Positions 55,896 through 64,000 are shown, counted from the stretch's first letter. The stretch: DNA of 64,000 nucleotides from Maribacter sp. MMG018 (GCF_018100785.1 NZ_JAGJEC010000001.1:1426001-1490000); one strand, 5' to 3'. Numbers and translations are program-made. Notes: generated by a model not told the origin, from the letters alone.

Positions 55896-57233
55896 TTATA
55901 TGCTAGGGTCATCGGGAGTGTTAGGGTTACTATTTCTCTCCGTATCGGGATAGGGATAAAAATTCCTGTTCCTCTCCTCGTCGTAATTCATAGAGGCGCC
56001 GCTTGGCTCCGGTCTTCCAAATCTTCTACTGTCCTCTAAACTTAGGCCAGAAAGAAAAAGTTCCGCCCTTCTGTTCTTGTACGTTTCCAGAAGCAATGCT
56101 TCTACGGTACTGGCTCCACTATAAGCGGCTGAATTGGCGTTGATGCCGAATACATCGTCCGTATCTGTCAAGACATCGTTTAAAGCGTTTGTGGCCGCTG
56201 TTATATCCGGACTGCTTTTTCTAAGATTGGCTTCGGCCAAGATCAAATTCATTTCGTCGGGAATGTATAATGGAATAGAGCCTGTATTAACATCAAAGAA
56301 TCCGGCAAGATCTTCGATCGGCAATCCGTTCTGGTTGGTCTCGTCAAGAGGAACCAGGTAAAATGCGAATCTACCGTCGGTAGGGTCAAAAACAAACTCG
56401 GAAGGAAGGCCAAAATTATCCCTTGGCTTAAAATTGGGGGCATTGTTTAAAAAGACCCTGTTCCATATTGGGTTTAAGTTCTGTAGGTCGTATGCAAAAA
56501 TAGAGGTCGAGGTTGCATCAACAGCGTTTGCAGCAGTAATGGCGGCCTCATAGTTGCCCGCAAATAGGTTATATCTTGCCAAGTATGCATTAACCGTATT
56601 GTTGAGGTCTATATTGCCCAAAGTAACCGCAGTGGTAAATTCAGATGATATAGGTGTGGCCTCTATAGTACTTTTTGCTTCGTTCAATAAAGAAATAGCC
56701 GTTTCATAACCTTGGATACGAGAAACAAATTCGGCCATGTTATCATTATTGGTCTCAACTACTATTTGTTCAAAATTCTGGGCCAAACTTCCAATGGCCA
56801 TAGCCTTAAAAAGCTTTGCATGTGCAATAAGACCAGCTTGGGTACCTGCTTCCAAATCTATATTCAATGCATTGGTCTCAATATCCTCTGCTATTTTAAT
56901 TACCCGTAACATAGTGGACCATAGCCCTTGTACATTTGAGTTGAAGTTAGGTAGGGCGGTGCCTCCATCCTCTAGCTCTATCATGTTTTGGTAGGTAGTG
57001 GTAATTGCACCTTCTCTTGTTGTAATGGCAGGTGTTTCAACGACCCATCTAATACCTGTGGTAGAGTAGAGTTGTTGTAGACCTACGGCAGAGGCCAAAA
57101 TACCTTCTCTAGTAGAGAATGTTTCTTCGGCCGTTGCCGCATTCGGATTGTCAAAATCAGTTTCGCAAGAAGCCAATAGTAGAATTGACATAAGCGCGAA
57201 AATCGTTTTATTTAATTTATATGTTTTCATCAT
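55896..57233 (-). CDS. SusD/RagB family outer-membrane lipoprotein
   Basis: SusD-like lipoproteins sit on the cell surface as lids over SusC transporters and bind the nutrient. The 445 residues begin with a lipoprotein signal peptide ending LLLASC (Cys23) and the typical DFDNPNAATAEETF. Several helical TPR-like segments follow, then the C-terminal RRAELFLSGLSLEDSRRFGR, a SusD hallmark. It follows the SusC gene by 8 bp and is surely cotranscribed with it. Its ligand is not evident. Confidence 0.95.
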   Translation of the reverse strand: MMKTYKLNKTIFALMSILLLASCETDFDNPNAATAEETFSTREGILASAVGLQQLYSTTGIRWVVETPAITTREGAITTTYQNMIELEDGGTALPNFNSNVQGLWSTMLRVIKIAEDIETNALNIDLEAGTQAGLIAHAKLFKAMAIGSLAQNFEQIVVETNNDNMAEFVSRIQGYETAISLLNEAKSTIEATPISSEFTTAVTLGNIDLNNTVNAYLARYNLFAGNYEAAITAANAVDATSTSIFAYDLQNLNPIWNRVFLNNAPNFKPRDNFGLPSEFVFDPTDGRFAFYLVPLDETNQNGLPIEDLAGFFDVNTGSIPLYIPDEMNLILAEANLRKSSPDITAATNALNDVLTDTDDVFGINANSAAYSGASTVEALLLETYKNRRAELFLSGLSLEDSRRFGRPEPSGASMNYDEERNRNFYPYPDTERNSNPNTPDDPSI

Positions 57234-57241
57234 GTTCTTTT

Positions 57242-60220
57242 TTAGAAGTTGACATTAATACCAAGTTGATAGGTGCGTGGAATCGGAACACCCGCGAAAT
57301 CGAATCCTCTTACACCGTTACTTTGACCTGCTGTGTTAATCTCAGGGTCCCAACCGCTATAATCGTCCCAAGAAATCAGGTTTCTACCAATTAGACTAAA
57401 TTTTATGTTGTCAACACCGTTAAAAGGAGTCTTTAGGTTATACGATAGTGCCAACTCCCTTAGTTTAACGAAAGACCCGTCTTCTACGAATTCTTCGAAG
57501 ATATTGGCTTGGGCCCCACCATATCCTTTAGGTTGGTTGCCCAAAAGTTCTTGACCTACATTATATCCGCCTCCAAAGATCACATTGTCCATAAGTCTAC
57601 GGTTCCAGTTAAAGACATCAAATCCTTGTACTGCATCAAATTGAATTCTAAGGGCAAAATCCTTATAGGTGAATTCATTGATAAGAGAACCGAACCAGTC
57701 TGGGTTAGGGTCACCGATTACTTTTGATGAAGTGCCATCTTCGTTTGTGCCGGCATATGGGTAACCATCGGCATCCAGTGCAATGCTGCCATCCGCTTCC
57801 CTGGCATAGAACTGACGGTAGAAAACACCTAGTGGTTCTCCTTCTATTACATAATTTGTAGAGAAGCTACCGGCCAAGGCAAATTGTCCACCTCCGGCAA
57901 CATCGGTTACCACATTGTCATTTTTAGAGAATGTAGCAGTCGCTTCCCAAGTAAAATCGTTTGATTTGATAGGGCTACCTTTAAGTAGTATTTCCAAACC
58001 TTTGTTTTCAAGGTTACCAACATTTTCTATTCTAGAGGAAAATCCTGAAGAAGGAGCTAGTTCTCTTGGAAGTAAAAGATCGGAAACTTTTTGTTTGTAG
58101 TAGGTAAACTCAAGGCCCAATCTGTTGTTTAAGAATCCGGCATCGAACCCAAATTCAAACTCGTCCTGTCTCTCGGGTGCTATGTCCAAATCTCCTTGTT
58201 GCGTGTCAGGTATTAGGCTTGTAGATCCGTTTATGGCGGAAGGGCTTAACAAGGTATAGCGTTGAAAAGCGGATAAGGCGGTAAGGTTACCGGCCTGTCC
58301 CCAAGAAGCTCTTACTTTAAATGTTGGAAAAGCGTCTCCAAACGTATCTTCCCAAAAATCCTCTTCGGATATTACATAAGAAGCACTTGCCTTTGCATAA
58401 AGCTGGTTTCTTTGATCTTCCCCAAAAGTAGAGGCTCCATCTACACGAATGGCCCCGTTTACATATAGTTTGTTCTTATAGCTAAAGGATTGTTGCAAGA
58501 AAGAACCCCAGTATGAAATCTGTGACCTACTCTCGCCTTGGGCAAGAATACTGCCACTTTCGGCTGTTTCTACAATTGGTGGCAAACCGTCGGCACTAAT
58601 ACCTACTCTATCGAACTCTTCGTATTGCCATGATCCACCTAAGGTGGTCGTAGATGAAATATCTTCGTTTAAATCAGTTCTGTAGGTAAGGTTAAGGTCG
58701 CTGTTATATTGAAAATTATTGATATCCGACCTTCTGGCAAATCCGTTTGCATTGGTAGAAGTATTGTTGATAGGGATAAAGGCCGTGGCCGATTGGTTAA
58801 AGTAATCTACCCCTAAGGTGTAATTGGCGCTCAGGTGCTCGGTAATTTTGGCATCTAAGCCTATGTTCGAAATAATACGATTTATTTTTTGTCCGAAATC
58901 AAATCTGTTTACCGCTTCTAACGGATTGGTTCTTGGAACTAAAAGAGAGGTAACAGGATAAACACCAGATTCGTTAGGTGAGGGGTCTATAGAGTTGTCG
59001 CTGAAGACAAAACCTGTGATGGCACCATATGCAGAGTTGATACCACCATTGGGTACGTCGTTACTTTGACTGCGAACATAGTTTAAACCGGCATTGATGG
59101 TAAGCCAATCTGTTGCTTTTTGTGTAATATTCACTTTAAAACCTAGCCTTTGAAAATCAGAATTTTTTATAATTCCTTCATTATCAAGATGAGATGCGGA
59201 TAAAAAATAAGATGTTTTATCGTTACCTCCGTTTACAGATAGGTAATTCTCTATACCAAAACCTGTTTCGAAGAAGGTGTCTTGTAGATTATAACGTGTT
59301 GCCGGTACCGTATTCAAATTGGTACGGTCAAAAGGATCTTCCCACGCCAATGGTACGGTATTATAATCGATTTCCTTTCTTAGTTCGTTTACTTTTATGT
59401 TGGTAGAAAAACTGAATCTGGGTTCACCTGATTTACCTTTTTTTGTAAATATCTGAACAACACCGTTACTGGCCCTTGAACCATAAATGGCCGCAGCTGC
59501 AGCTCCTTTTATTATTTCAATTCTTTCTACATCGTTGGGGTTAAGGTCCGCCAGACGGTTTTGGGCATTACCACCAAGGTCGATCAGCTCGTTACTGGAG
59601 TTGCTGAAAATAATACCGTCAACAATATACAATGGATCAGAGCTACCTAAAACAGTACTGGGACCTCTAAGTCTAATGCTTATTCCGCCTGCAGGATCAC
59701 CAGAGTTCTGTTGTACCAAAGCACCTGTAGTCTTACCTGAGATGGCCTGGTCTACCGCAGTAGCTCCGTTGTTTACCAAGTCTTCGGCACTTACAGAAGA
59801 TATGGCGTTACCCAAGGTTCTTTTGTTTACACCTACAGTGTTACCTGTTACGATAACCTCGTCAAGACTTAAAAGATCCTCGCTCATCGATACATCGGTA
59901 ACAATAACAGTGCTTGATCCTAAGTTAATTGGTGTTTGCTTGGTAGAGTATCCTAAATAACTTGTGGTAAGTAGGTACTCTCCTTCTTGTAAATTGACGG
60001 TGAGTACATAATTACCGTCAAAATCTGTAACCGCACCAAAAGAGGTGCCTTTCAAGAATACCGATGCGCCAGGTATGGGCTGGTCGTTGTTGGCATCCGT
60101 AACGGTTCCCTTCAGGGAATACTCCGTTGTTTGTCCAAAGGAGAAAGCGCTATAAAGCATGAGTAGCATAAGCGCTAGTCTAGAGGCGATTTGCTCTAGT
60201 TTTAATCTGCATTTTTTCAT
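57242..60220 (-). CDS. SusC/RagA family TonB-dependent outer-membrane transporter
   Basis: The 992 residues have a signal peptide (through FSFGQ), a carboxypeptidase-regulatory-like domain (about 35-110; GTVTDANNDQPIPGASV..TDFDGNYVL), the plug (about 120-240; EVIVTGNTVG, GISIRLRGPSTVLGSSDPLYIVDG) and a 22-strand barrel ending IPRTYQLGINVNF. It imports a nutrient using TonB energy and pairs with the SusD protein. The 208-bp region to the divergent DeoR gene probably carries the control sites. No glycoside hydrolase or polysaccharide lyase is nearby, so the imported molecule may not be a polymer. Confidence 0.96.
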   Translation of the reverse strand: MKKCRLKLEQIASRLALMLLMLYSAFSFGQTTEYSLKGTVTDANNDQPIPGASVFLKGTSFGAVTDFDGNYVLTVNLQEGEYLLTTSYLGYSTKQTPINLGSSTVIVTDVSMSEDLLSLDEVIVTGNTVGVNKRTLGNAISSVSAEDLVNNGATAVDQAISGKTTGALVQQNSGDPAGGISIRLRGPSTVLGSSDPLYIVDGIIFSNSSNELIDLGGNAQNRLADLNPNDVERIEIIKGAAAAAIYGSRASNGVVQIFTKKGKSGEPRFSFSTNIKVNELRKEIDYNTVPLAWEDPFDRTNLNTVPATRYNLQDTFFETGFGIENYLSVNGGNDKTSYFLSASHLDNEGIIKNSDFQRLGFKVNITQKATDWLTINAGLNYVRSQSNDVPNGGINSAYGAITGFVFSDNSIDPSPNESGVYPVTSLLVPRTNPLEAVNRFDFGQKINRIISNIGLDAKITEHLSANYTLGVDYFNQSATAFIPINNTSTNANGFARRSDINNFQYNSDLNLTYRTDLNEDISSTTTLGGSWQYEEFDRVGISADGLPPIVETAESGSILAQGESRSQISYWGSFLQQSFSYKNKLYVNGAIRVDGASTFGEDQRNQLYAKASASYVISEEDFWEDTFGDAFPTFKVRASWGQAGNLTALSAFQRYTLLSPSAINGSTSLIPDTQQGDLDIAPERQDEFEFGFDAGFLNNRLGLEFTYYKQKVSDLLLPRELAPSSGFSSRIENVGNLENKGLEILLKGSPIKSNDFTWEATATFSKNDNVVTDVAGGGQFALAGSFSTNYVIEGEPLGVFYRQFYAREADGSIALDADGYPYAGTNEDGTSSKVIGDPNPDWFGSLINEFTYKDFALRIQFDAVQGFDVFNWNRRLMDNVIFGGGYNVGQELLGNQPKGYGGAQANIFEEFVEDGSFVKLRELALSYNLKTPFNGVDNIKFSLIGRNLISWDDYSGWDPEINTAGQSNGVRGFDFAGVPIPRTYQLGINVNF

Positions 60221-60428
60221 AGAGTATAGAGTTAGTTAAATAAACGGGATGTCTTTTTCAGTGTTTTCCAAAAGAGACATTAATAGTGAATAAAAATACT
60301 AAAAAAAATATATCTTGCAGTTTTATGCAGTTTTAATTTGCAAAATATCGAAATTTTAAAAGAAATATGACTTTGTTTTTTAATTTGGTCATACTTTTGT
60401 TAAAATTCTGAGAATAAAATTATAGGTA
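60221..60428. promoter_or_regulatory. Divergent control region, susC-like / deoR-like
   Basis: Three elements are visible: a 10-bp-stem hairpin in the SusC leader (60249-60280), a perfect tandem 10-bp direct repeat (60316-60335), and an inverted repeat TATGAC-N16-GTCATA (60366-60393) just ahead of the -7 element TACTTTTG (60392-60399) of the DeoR gene. Confidence 0.6.
60316..60335. repeat. Tandem 10-bp direct repeat (TGCAGTTTTA twice)
   Basis: The two perfect copies abut, so they are one helical turn apart. This is a good candidate protein-binding site for control of the SusC/SusD genes. Confidence 0.65.
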
Positions 60429-61178
60429 GTGTTAAAGGCAGAAAGACATCGGGTTATTTTAAATGAGGTGGCGATTCACAACAGAATATTACTGACCGAT
60501 ATTTCCGAGGTCTTAAATGTTTCGGTAGATACGGTTAGGCGTGATGTGACTCAGTTAGATGCCGAGAAAAAACTACAAAAAGTCCATGGAGGGGCTGTAG
60601 CCCTTGGTTATGTCAACAATACGGGCGAACATGATAAGGTGTACGCTCTTAATGAAAAGGGACAGATCGCGAAGAAGGCCTTGGGGCTTCTTGAAAATGG
60701 AAATGTTATTATTATACATGGGGGAACTACCTGTTTGGAATTGGCAAGAATGATACCCTCCAACATAAGTCTCACCTGTTTTACGTTAAGTTTGCCCGTA
60801 GCGGTTGAGCTTTGTAAAAAACCAAAGTTAGAAGTGATAATGATAGGGGGCACAATGGCTAAGGAGTCACAGATAGCTTCCGGTGGTAGTGCAATTCACG
60901 ATTTAATGAATATTAAGGTAGACTACAGTTTTATCGGTACCGGGTACGTTGATGTAAATTTTGGACTTACGGAGTTCGACTACGAAAGTGTGCAGGTGAA
61001 AAGGGCCGTGGTAAATGCTTCCAAAACACCCGTGCTACTGACAATATCGGAAAAATTAAATTCTAGAAATCGTTATAAGACCTGTGAGCTGAGCGATATT
61101 GATGTAATGATTACCGAGCTAGACCCCTCAGATGAAAAATTAAGGGAGTTTAAAGATTCTGGAATAAAAATCTATTGA
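60429..61178 (+). CDS. DeoR/GlpR family transcriptional regulator
   Basis: The 249 residues start at GTG, with TAGGTA close before it. The N-terminal helix-turn-helix (about 18-58; RILLTDISEVLNVSVDTVRRDV, then VHGGAVAL) is typical DeoR, and the C-terminal effector domain (about 75-235) contains VIIIHGGTTCLELARMI and GTGYVDVNFGLTEFDYE for binding a sugar phosphate. Such regulators usually repress sugar-use genes. It is divergent from the SusC gene, so it probably controls SusC/SusD and possibly itself. Confidence 0.94.
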   Translation: MLKAERHRVILNEVAIHNRILLTDISEVLNVSVDTVRRDVTQLDAEKKLQKVHGGAVALGYVNNTGEHDKVYALNEKGQIAKKALGLLENGNVIIIHGGTTCLELARMIPSNISLTCFTLSLPVAVELCKKPKLEVIMIGGTMAKESQIASGGSAIHDLMNIKVDYSFIGTGYVDVNFGLTEFDYESVQVKRAVVNASKTPVLLTISEKLNSRNRYKTCELSDIDVMITELDPSDEKLREFKDSGIKIY

Positions 61179-61410
61179 TCTACTCTCGTTACCTATCCGT
61201 GGTGTTTATATAACCGCCTCCTTCTTTTTTAAGGGTTTGTACTTTGGTTTAATTACCTAAAAATACCTGTAGTTTCTCTTTTGTAAAAGAGGGAAGTGTA
61301 GTGCATTTTTGTTATATGTACTATTATTGTCTCATATTGTTACAATAATACTTTGTTTTCTTCTTGTTTTGTCAGTTCTTTGATAAAACAAAAATTTTAA
61401 AACGTAAAAA
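61179..61410 (+). other. 232-bp control region ahead of the Nudix regulator
   Basis: It includes a small palindrome CTCTTTTGTAAAAGAG (61276-61291), the 29-bp operator (61322-61350), and immediately after it TACTTTG, one base short of the -7 consensus. Confidence 0.5.
61322..61350 (+). promoter_or_regulatory. 29-bp palindromic operator in front of the Nudix-type regulator
   Basis: TATTATTGTC and TACAATAATA are inverted arms with a 9-bp centre; one arm has a single mismatch. It matches the element at 53662-53690 at 26 of 29 positions and lies 60 bp before the start codon, which suggests autoregulation. Confidence 0.75.
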
Positions 61411-62112
61411 TTGAAGAGTAAGCTTAAAAAGGGTGATTATATTCAAAATATCTCATATGATTCGGTCATATTTGGGTTTAACGGGGCGCAGCTCAAAATT
61501 TTGGTTTTAGAATATCACAATACTGGATTGTATGCACTTCCAGGTGGTTTTATCAGAATGGACGAAGATTTGGACGAGGCGGTCAAGAACGGCGTCTCTA
61601 AAAGAACCGGGTTAGAGGACATTTACTTAGAACAGTACCACACTTTTGGAAGCTTGTCTCGTTCCGATTCGGCTGCAATGAAAAGAATTATCATGGAGAG
61701 TGGTTCTGATCTGATGGATTGTGAGTGGATGTTCGGTAGGTTTATATCTGTTGGGTATTATGCTCTTATAAATTATGAGGAGGTATCGCCAAAGCCCGAC
61801 GAACTATCGGATAGCATTAATTGGTATCCTATAGATGAGTTGCCTACGCTTATGATGGATCATGAGGAAATGGTGACCAAAGCGCTTCAGGTGCTAAGGG
61901 CAAACTTTGAAAACAAATTGATAGGAATGAATCTTTTGCCAGCAAAGTTCACAATGAAACAATTGCAACAAGTACATGAGGCCATTCTAGGGGAAAAATT
62001 AAGACGAACTACGTTTCAAAGAAAAATGCTTTCCAAGGATATTCTGGTAAGACATGAAAAACTTTTTCAGGGCAAAGCCCATAAGGCTCCTTATTTATAC
62101 AGTTTTAAATAG
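61411..62112 (+). CDS. Nudix-fold transcriptional regulator (NrtR/AraR-like)
   Basis: The 233-residue protein (TTG start) has an N-terminal Nudix fold (about 14-140) and a C-terminal winged helix (about 155-233; LLPAKFTMKQLQQVHEAILGEKLRRTTFQRKML). The Nudix box begins normally (GGFIRMDEDLDEA) but the catalytic RE..EE positions are Asn60, Gly61, Lys64 and Arg65, so it should bind a ligand without hydrolysing it, as in the NrtR and AraR regulators of Bacteroidota that sense ADP-ribose or pentoses. A 29-bp palindrome ahead of it and of the esterase gene is its probable operator. Confidence 0.9.
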   Translation: MKSKLKKGDYIQNISYDSVIFGFNGAQLKILVLEYHNTGLYALPGGFIRMDEDLDEAVKNGVSKRTGLEDIYLEQYHTFGSLSRSDSAAMKRIIMESGSDLMDCEWMFGRFISVGYYALINYEEVSPKPDELSDSINWYPIDELPTLMMDHEEMVTKALQVLRANFENKLIGMNLLPAKFTMKQLQQVHEAILGEKLRRTTFQRKMLSKDILVRHEKLFQGKAHKAPYLYSFK

Positions 62113-62142
62113 ACAAAACAATTAATACTTAATTCTTTAACA

Positions 62143-63021
62143 ATGAAAAAAACAACTCAAAAATCAATATTTCAAATAGCTTTTGTAGGCCTTCTTCTTA
62201 TATGTGCCACTTCTATATATGCGCAAGATAAATTTGGAGGTCTGGCCTTGTATACCGTCCGTGACGATATGGGTACGAATGCGAAAGCAACATTACAGGC
62301 GGTTGCCGATGCAGGTTATAAGAACATTGAAGCGGCCGGATATGAAGATGGTAAGTTTTATGGTATGAGTCCGAAAGAATTCAAATCTATGGTAAAATCT
62401 ATGGGGTTGAAACCTGTTAGTACACACCAGGGAACCGTTACCATGGAGAATGCCGATAAGATGATGGCAGATGTTAAGGCGGCAGGTTTCAAGTACTTTG
62501 TTATTCCTGTTCCTCCAATGGGTATGTTCGAGTTTAATATGGAGGAGAGAACGATGAATATGAAGGGCAGTGCGGCCGAATTGGCAGAAATTTTAGATGT
62601 CTTAGGGGAAAAAGCTCATAAAGCAGGGTTAAAATTATTATATCACAACCATAATTTTGAATTTGAAAAGAATGCGCAAGGTATTGTGACCATCGATTAT
62701 TTGTTGGAGAACTGTAATCCTAAGTATGTCAATTTTCAAATGGACCTTTATTGGGTGACAAAGGCCGGTGCAGATCCCGTGGCCTATTTTGAGAAATACC
62801 CTGGTAGATTTAAGATTTGGCATGTAAAGGATATGGACGAACAAGGTAGGTTTGCTCCCGTTGGTAATGGAAGTATTGATTTCAAACGCATTTTGGATAA
62901 CAAAAAATTATCCGGAATGAAATATTACATGGTCGAACAAGATATGACCTTCGACGGGTTAAAGCCATTGGAAGCTATAAAAATCAGTCATGACGGATTA
63001 AAAAAGTTCGGCTTTCATTAA
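62143..63021 (+). CDS. Exported TIM-barrel sugar phosphate isomerase/epimerase family protein
   Basis: The 292 residues begin with a signal peptide (cleaved near SIYAQ, residue 28) and then an AP-endonuclease-2 type TIM barrel: GLALYTVRDDM near 33-43, KNIEAAGYEDG, KLLYHNHNFEF near 165-175, NFQMDLYWVTKAG near 197-209 and WHVKDMDEQGRFAPVGNGSIDF near 226-247. Conserved Glu, His and Asp residues there would bind a divalent metal. Being exported, it probably acts on free sugars or oxidised glycosides in the periplasm rather than on phosphates. It is 30 bp after the Nudix regulator and may share its transcript. Confidence 0.9.
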   Translation: MKKTTQKSIFQIAFVGLLLICATSIYAQDKFGGLALYTVRDDMGTNAKATLQAVADAGYKNIEAAGYEDGKFYGMSPKEFKSMVKSMGLKPVSTHQGTVTMENADKMMADVKAAGFKYFVIPVPPMGMFEFNMEERTMNMKGSAAELAEILDVLGEKAHKAGLKLLYHNHNFEFEKNAQGIVTIDYLLENCNPKYVNFQMDLYWVTKAGADPVAYFEKYPGRFKIWHVKDMDEQGRFAPVGNGSIDFKRILDNKKLSGMKYYMVEQDMTFDGLKPLEAIKISHDGLKKFGFH

Positions 63022-63029
63022 TAGGTCGA

Positions 63030-63047
63030 GCTAGGTATATACCTAGC
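63030..63047 (+). terminator. 18-bp palindrome after the isomerase gene
   Basis: GCTAGGTATATACCTAGC is perfectly self-complementary and starts 8 bp after the stop. There is no T run after it; it may be a weak terminator or an operator. Confidence 0.4.
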
Positions 63048-63124
63048 CATGTTGTGTTTGAATATACACATGGTGTTTTGGTCGATTTAAATATTTATAT
63101 ATAATCAAACTAATTAGTAAGCCG

Positions 63125-64000
63125 ATGAAAAATAGATTTTCAAAAATTTGTTTGATCATTAGCCTTGTTACGGTGTTGCCGGTTTGTTCGCAAGAAATAC
63201 AAACGGGAAGCGATGTCGCGGTTACCGATACCGAATCGGGCAAGGTGCGTGGTTACATAGAGAATGGGGTGTACATTTATAAAGGTATTCCCTATGCAAA
63301 GGCAAAACGATTTGAGGCAGCTGTAAAACCAGATGCTTGGCAGGGTGTTCGCAGTTCTACAATGTATGGCCCAGTGGCACCTTTGTTGACCCCGACCACA
63401 TCTGTACAAGATGAGATCGAGTTCGTTTTTGATCACGATTGGGGGTATACCAATGAGGACTGTTTAAACTTGAATGTATGGACTCCCAGTATATCCGACA
63501 ATAAGAAGAGACCTGTGATGGTTTGGATTCATGGTGGTGGTTTTACGGCAGGATCCAGTCACGAACTGCCTTCCTATGATGGTCTCAATATTAGTAAAAA
63601 AGGTGACGTAGTAGTGGTGTCCATTAACCATCGTCTTAATGTCTTGGGCTTTTTGGACTTATCCGCTTATGGAGAAAAGTACCGTCATGCGGCCAATAAT
63701 AGTATTTTGGATATCGTAATGGCATTAGATTGGGTAAAAAAGAATATTTCCAATTTTGGGGGCGATCCCAATAATGTGACCATTTTTGGACAATCGGGAG
63801 GAGGTGCCAAAGTGAATACCTTGATGGCGATGCCAAAGGCAAAAGGTTTGTTCCATAAGGCAATTAATCAGAGTGGCTCTTTTAGGACTGCTATACTAGA
63901 GAAGGAGGATACGCAAGCTATAGCTTCCGAGACTTTGTCAATATTGGGTTTAGATGCCTCTTCGGTAGATAGTATTCAGAAAATACCATTTGAGATGTTG
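63125..64000 (+). CDS. Exported type-B carboxylesterase, 3' end cut by window edge
   Basis: Reading from ATG 63125 the frame is open to the last base, 292 codons, so the gene runs past the window. A signal peptide (MKNRFSKICLIISLVTVLPVCSQ) leads into the type-B esterase fold: VYIYKGIPYAKAKRFEA near 47-63, EDCLNLNVWTP near 109-119, the oxyanion motif HGGGF near 134-138, and nucleophile Ser224 in TIFGQSGGGAK. The catalytic His and acid lie in the missing part. It resembles the esterase at 52024 in family but has the canonical HGGG, and no 29-bp palindrome precedes it. It probably shares the isomerase transcript. Confidence 0.9.
   Translation, partial: MKNRFSKICLIISLVTVLPVCSQEIQTGSDVAVTDTESGKVRGYIENGVYIYKGIPYAKAKRFEAAVKPDAWQGVRSSTMYGPVAPLLTPTTSVQDEIEFVFDHDWGYTNEDCLNLNVWTPSISDNKKRPVMVWIHGGGFTAGSSHELPSYDGLNISKKGDVVVVSINHRLNVLGFLDLSAYGEKYRHAANNSILDIVMALDWVKKNISNFGGDPNNVTIFGQSGGGAKVNTLMAMPKAKGLFHKAINQSGSFRTAILEKEDTQAIASETLSILGLDASSVDSIQKIPFEML

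Noticed and set aside
53807..61291. CTTTTGTAAAAG core shared by hairpins at 53807-53824 and 61276-61291
   Set aside because: The core is short and AT-rich, and its distance to the 29-bp operators differs (about 117 against 31 bp), so chance is the better explanation.

Overview
The window reads as chromosomal DNA of a gliding, probably marine member of the Flavobacteriaceae (Bacteroidota), in the range of Maribacter, Zobellia or Arenibacter. The basis is the full-length SprA type IX secretion (T9SS) protein, two PorP/SprF-like outer-membrane proteins, a surface protein with a gliding-type C-terminal domain, a SusC/SusD pair, a flavobacterial-type haem-copper oxidase cluster, and promoters of the Bacteroidota form (TTG, 19-20 bp, TAnnTTTG). 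I saw no tRNA, rRNA, CRISPR array, insertion sequence or prophage. Genus assignment is inference.

Layout. 1-1156 (-): acyl-CoA oxidase-like gene cut by the window edge. 1252-14321 (+): ruvB, queG, maeB, ruvA, sprA, gcvH and a VanZ-like gene, so Holliday-junction processing, queuosine synthesis, carbon metabolism and T9SS secretion lie together. 14385-15089: a TonB-like protein. 15281-20583: aerobic respiration (haem O synthase, two subunit III genes, a subunit IV gene, a cysteine-poor SCO-like protein, a true SCO protein, a DUF420 protein and a small CxxC protein). 20699-30202: a MacB/FtsX-type export operon in which a permease-permease-adaptor cassette occurs twice around one ATPase, ending in a TolC gene. 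30278-37654: tsaB, then an MscS channel, a DUF255 protein, dodecin and an Nfu protein on the minus strand, a lone PorP/SprF gene, and a VWA lipoprotein. 37860-42288: a LytS/LytTR-type two-component pair, a gamma-carbonic anhydrase and fabD. 42451-49404: a surface protein with Calx-beta repeats and a gliding C-terminal domain, followed by its likely SprF partner and an OmpA-family protein. 49409-51623 (-): a small unknown gene, a divergent Nramp-superfamily transporter and a SanA/YdcF-like protein.

52024-64000 looks like an accessory nutrient-uptake locus: a type-B carboxylesterase, an FMN 2-hydroxyacid oxidase, a methyltransferase and SusD/SusC on the minus strand; then a DeoR regulator, a Nudix-fold regulator, an exported TIM-barrel isomerase and a second carboxylesterase (cut by the edge) on the plus strand. 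There is no glycoside hydrolase in view. A nearly identical 29-bp palindrome lies in front of both the Nudix regulator and the first carboxylesterase, about 7.7 kb apart, which suggests a small local regulon. The SusC/DeoR divergent region carries a perfect tandem 10-bp repeat.

The observations I find most worth checking are the shared 29-bp operator with a Nudix box that has lost its catalytic residues, the duplicated export cassette with a single ATPase, the SCO-like protein lacking CxxxC next to a normal SCO gene, the Nramp relative lacking the usual metal-binding motifs, and the dodecin lacking the usual flavin-contact residues. None can be proved new without database searches.
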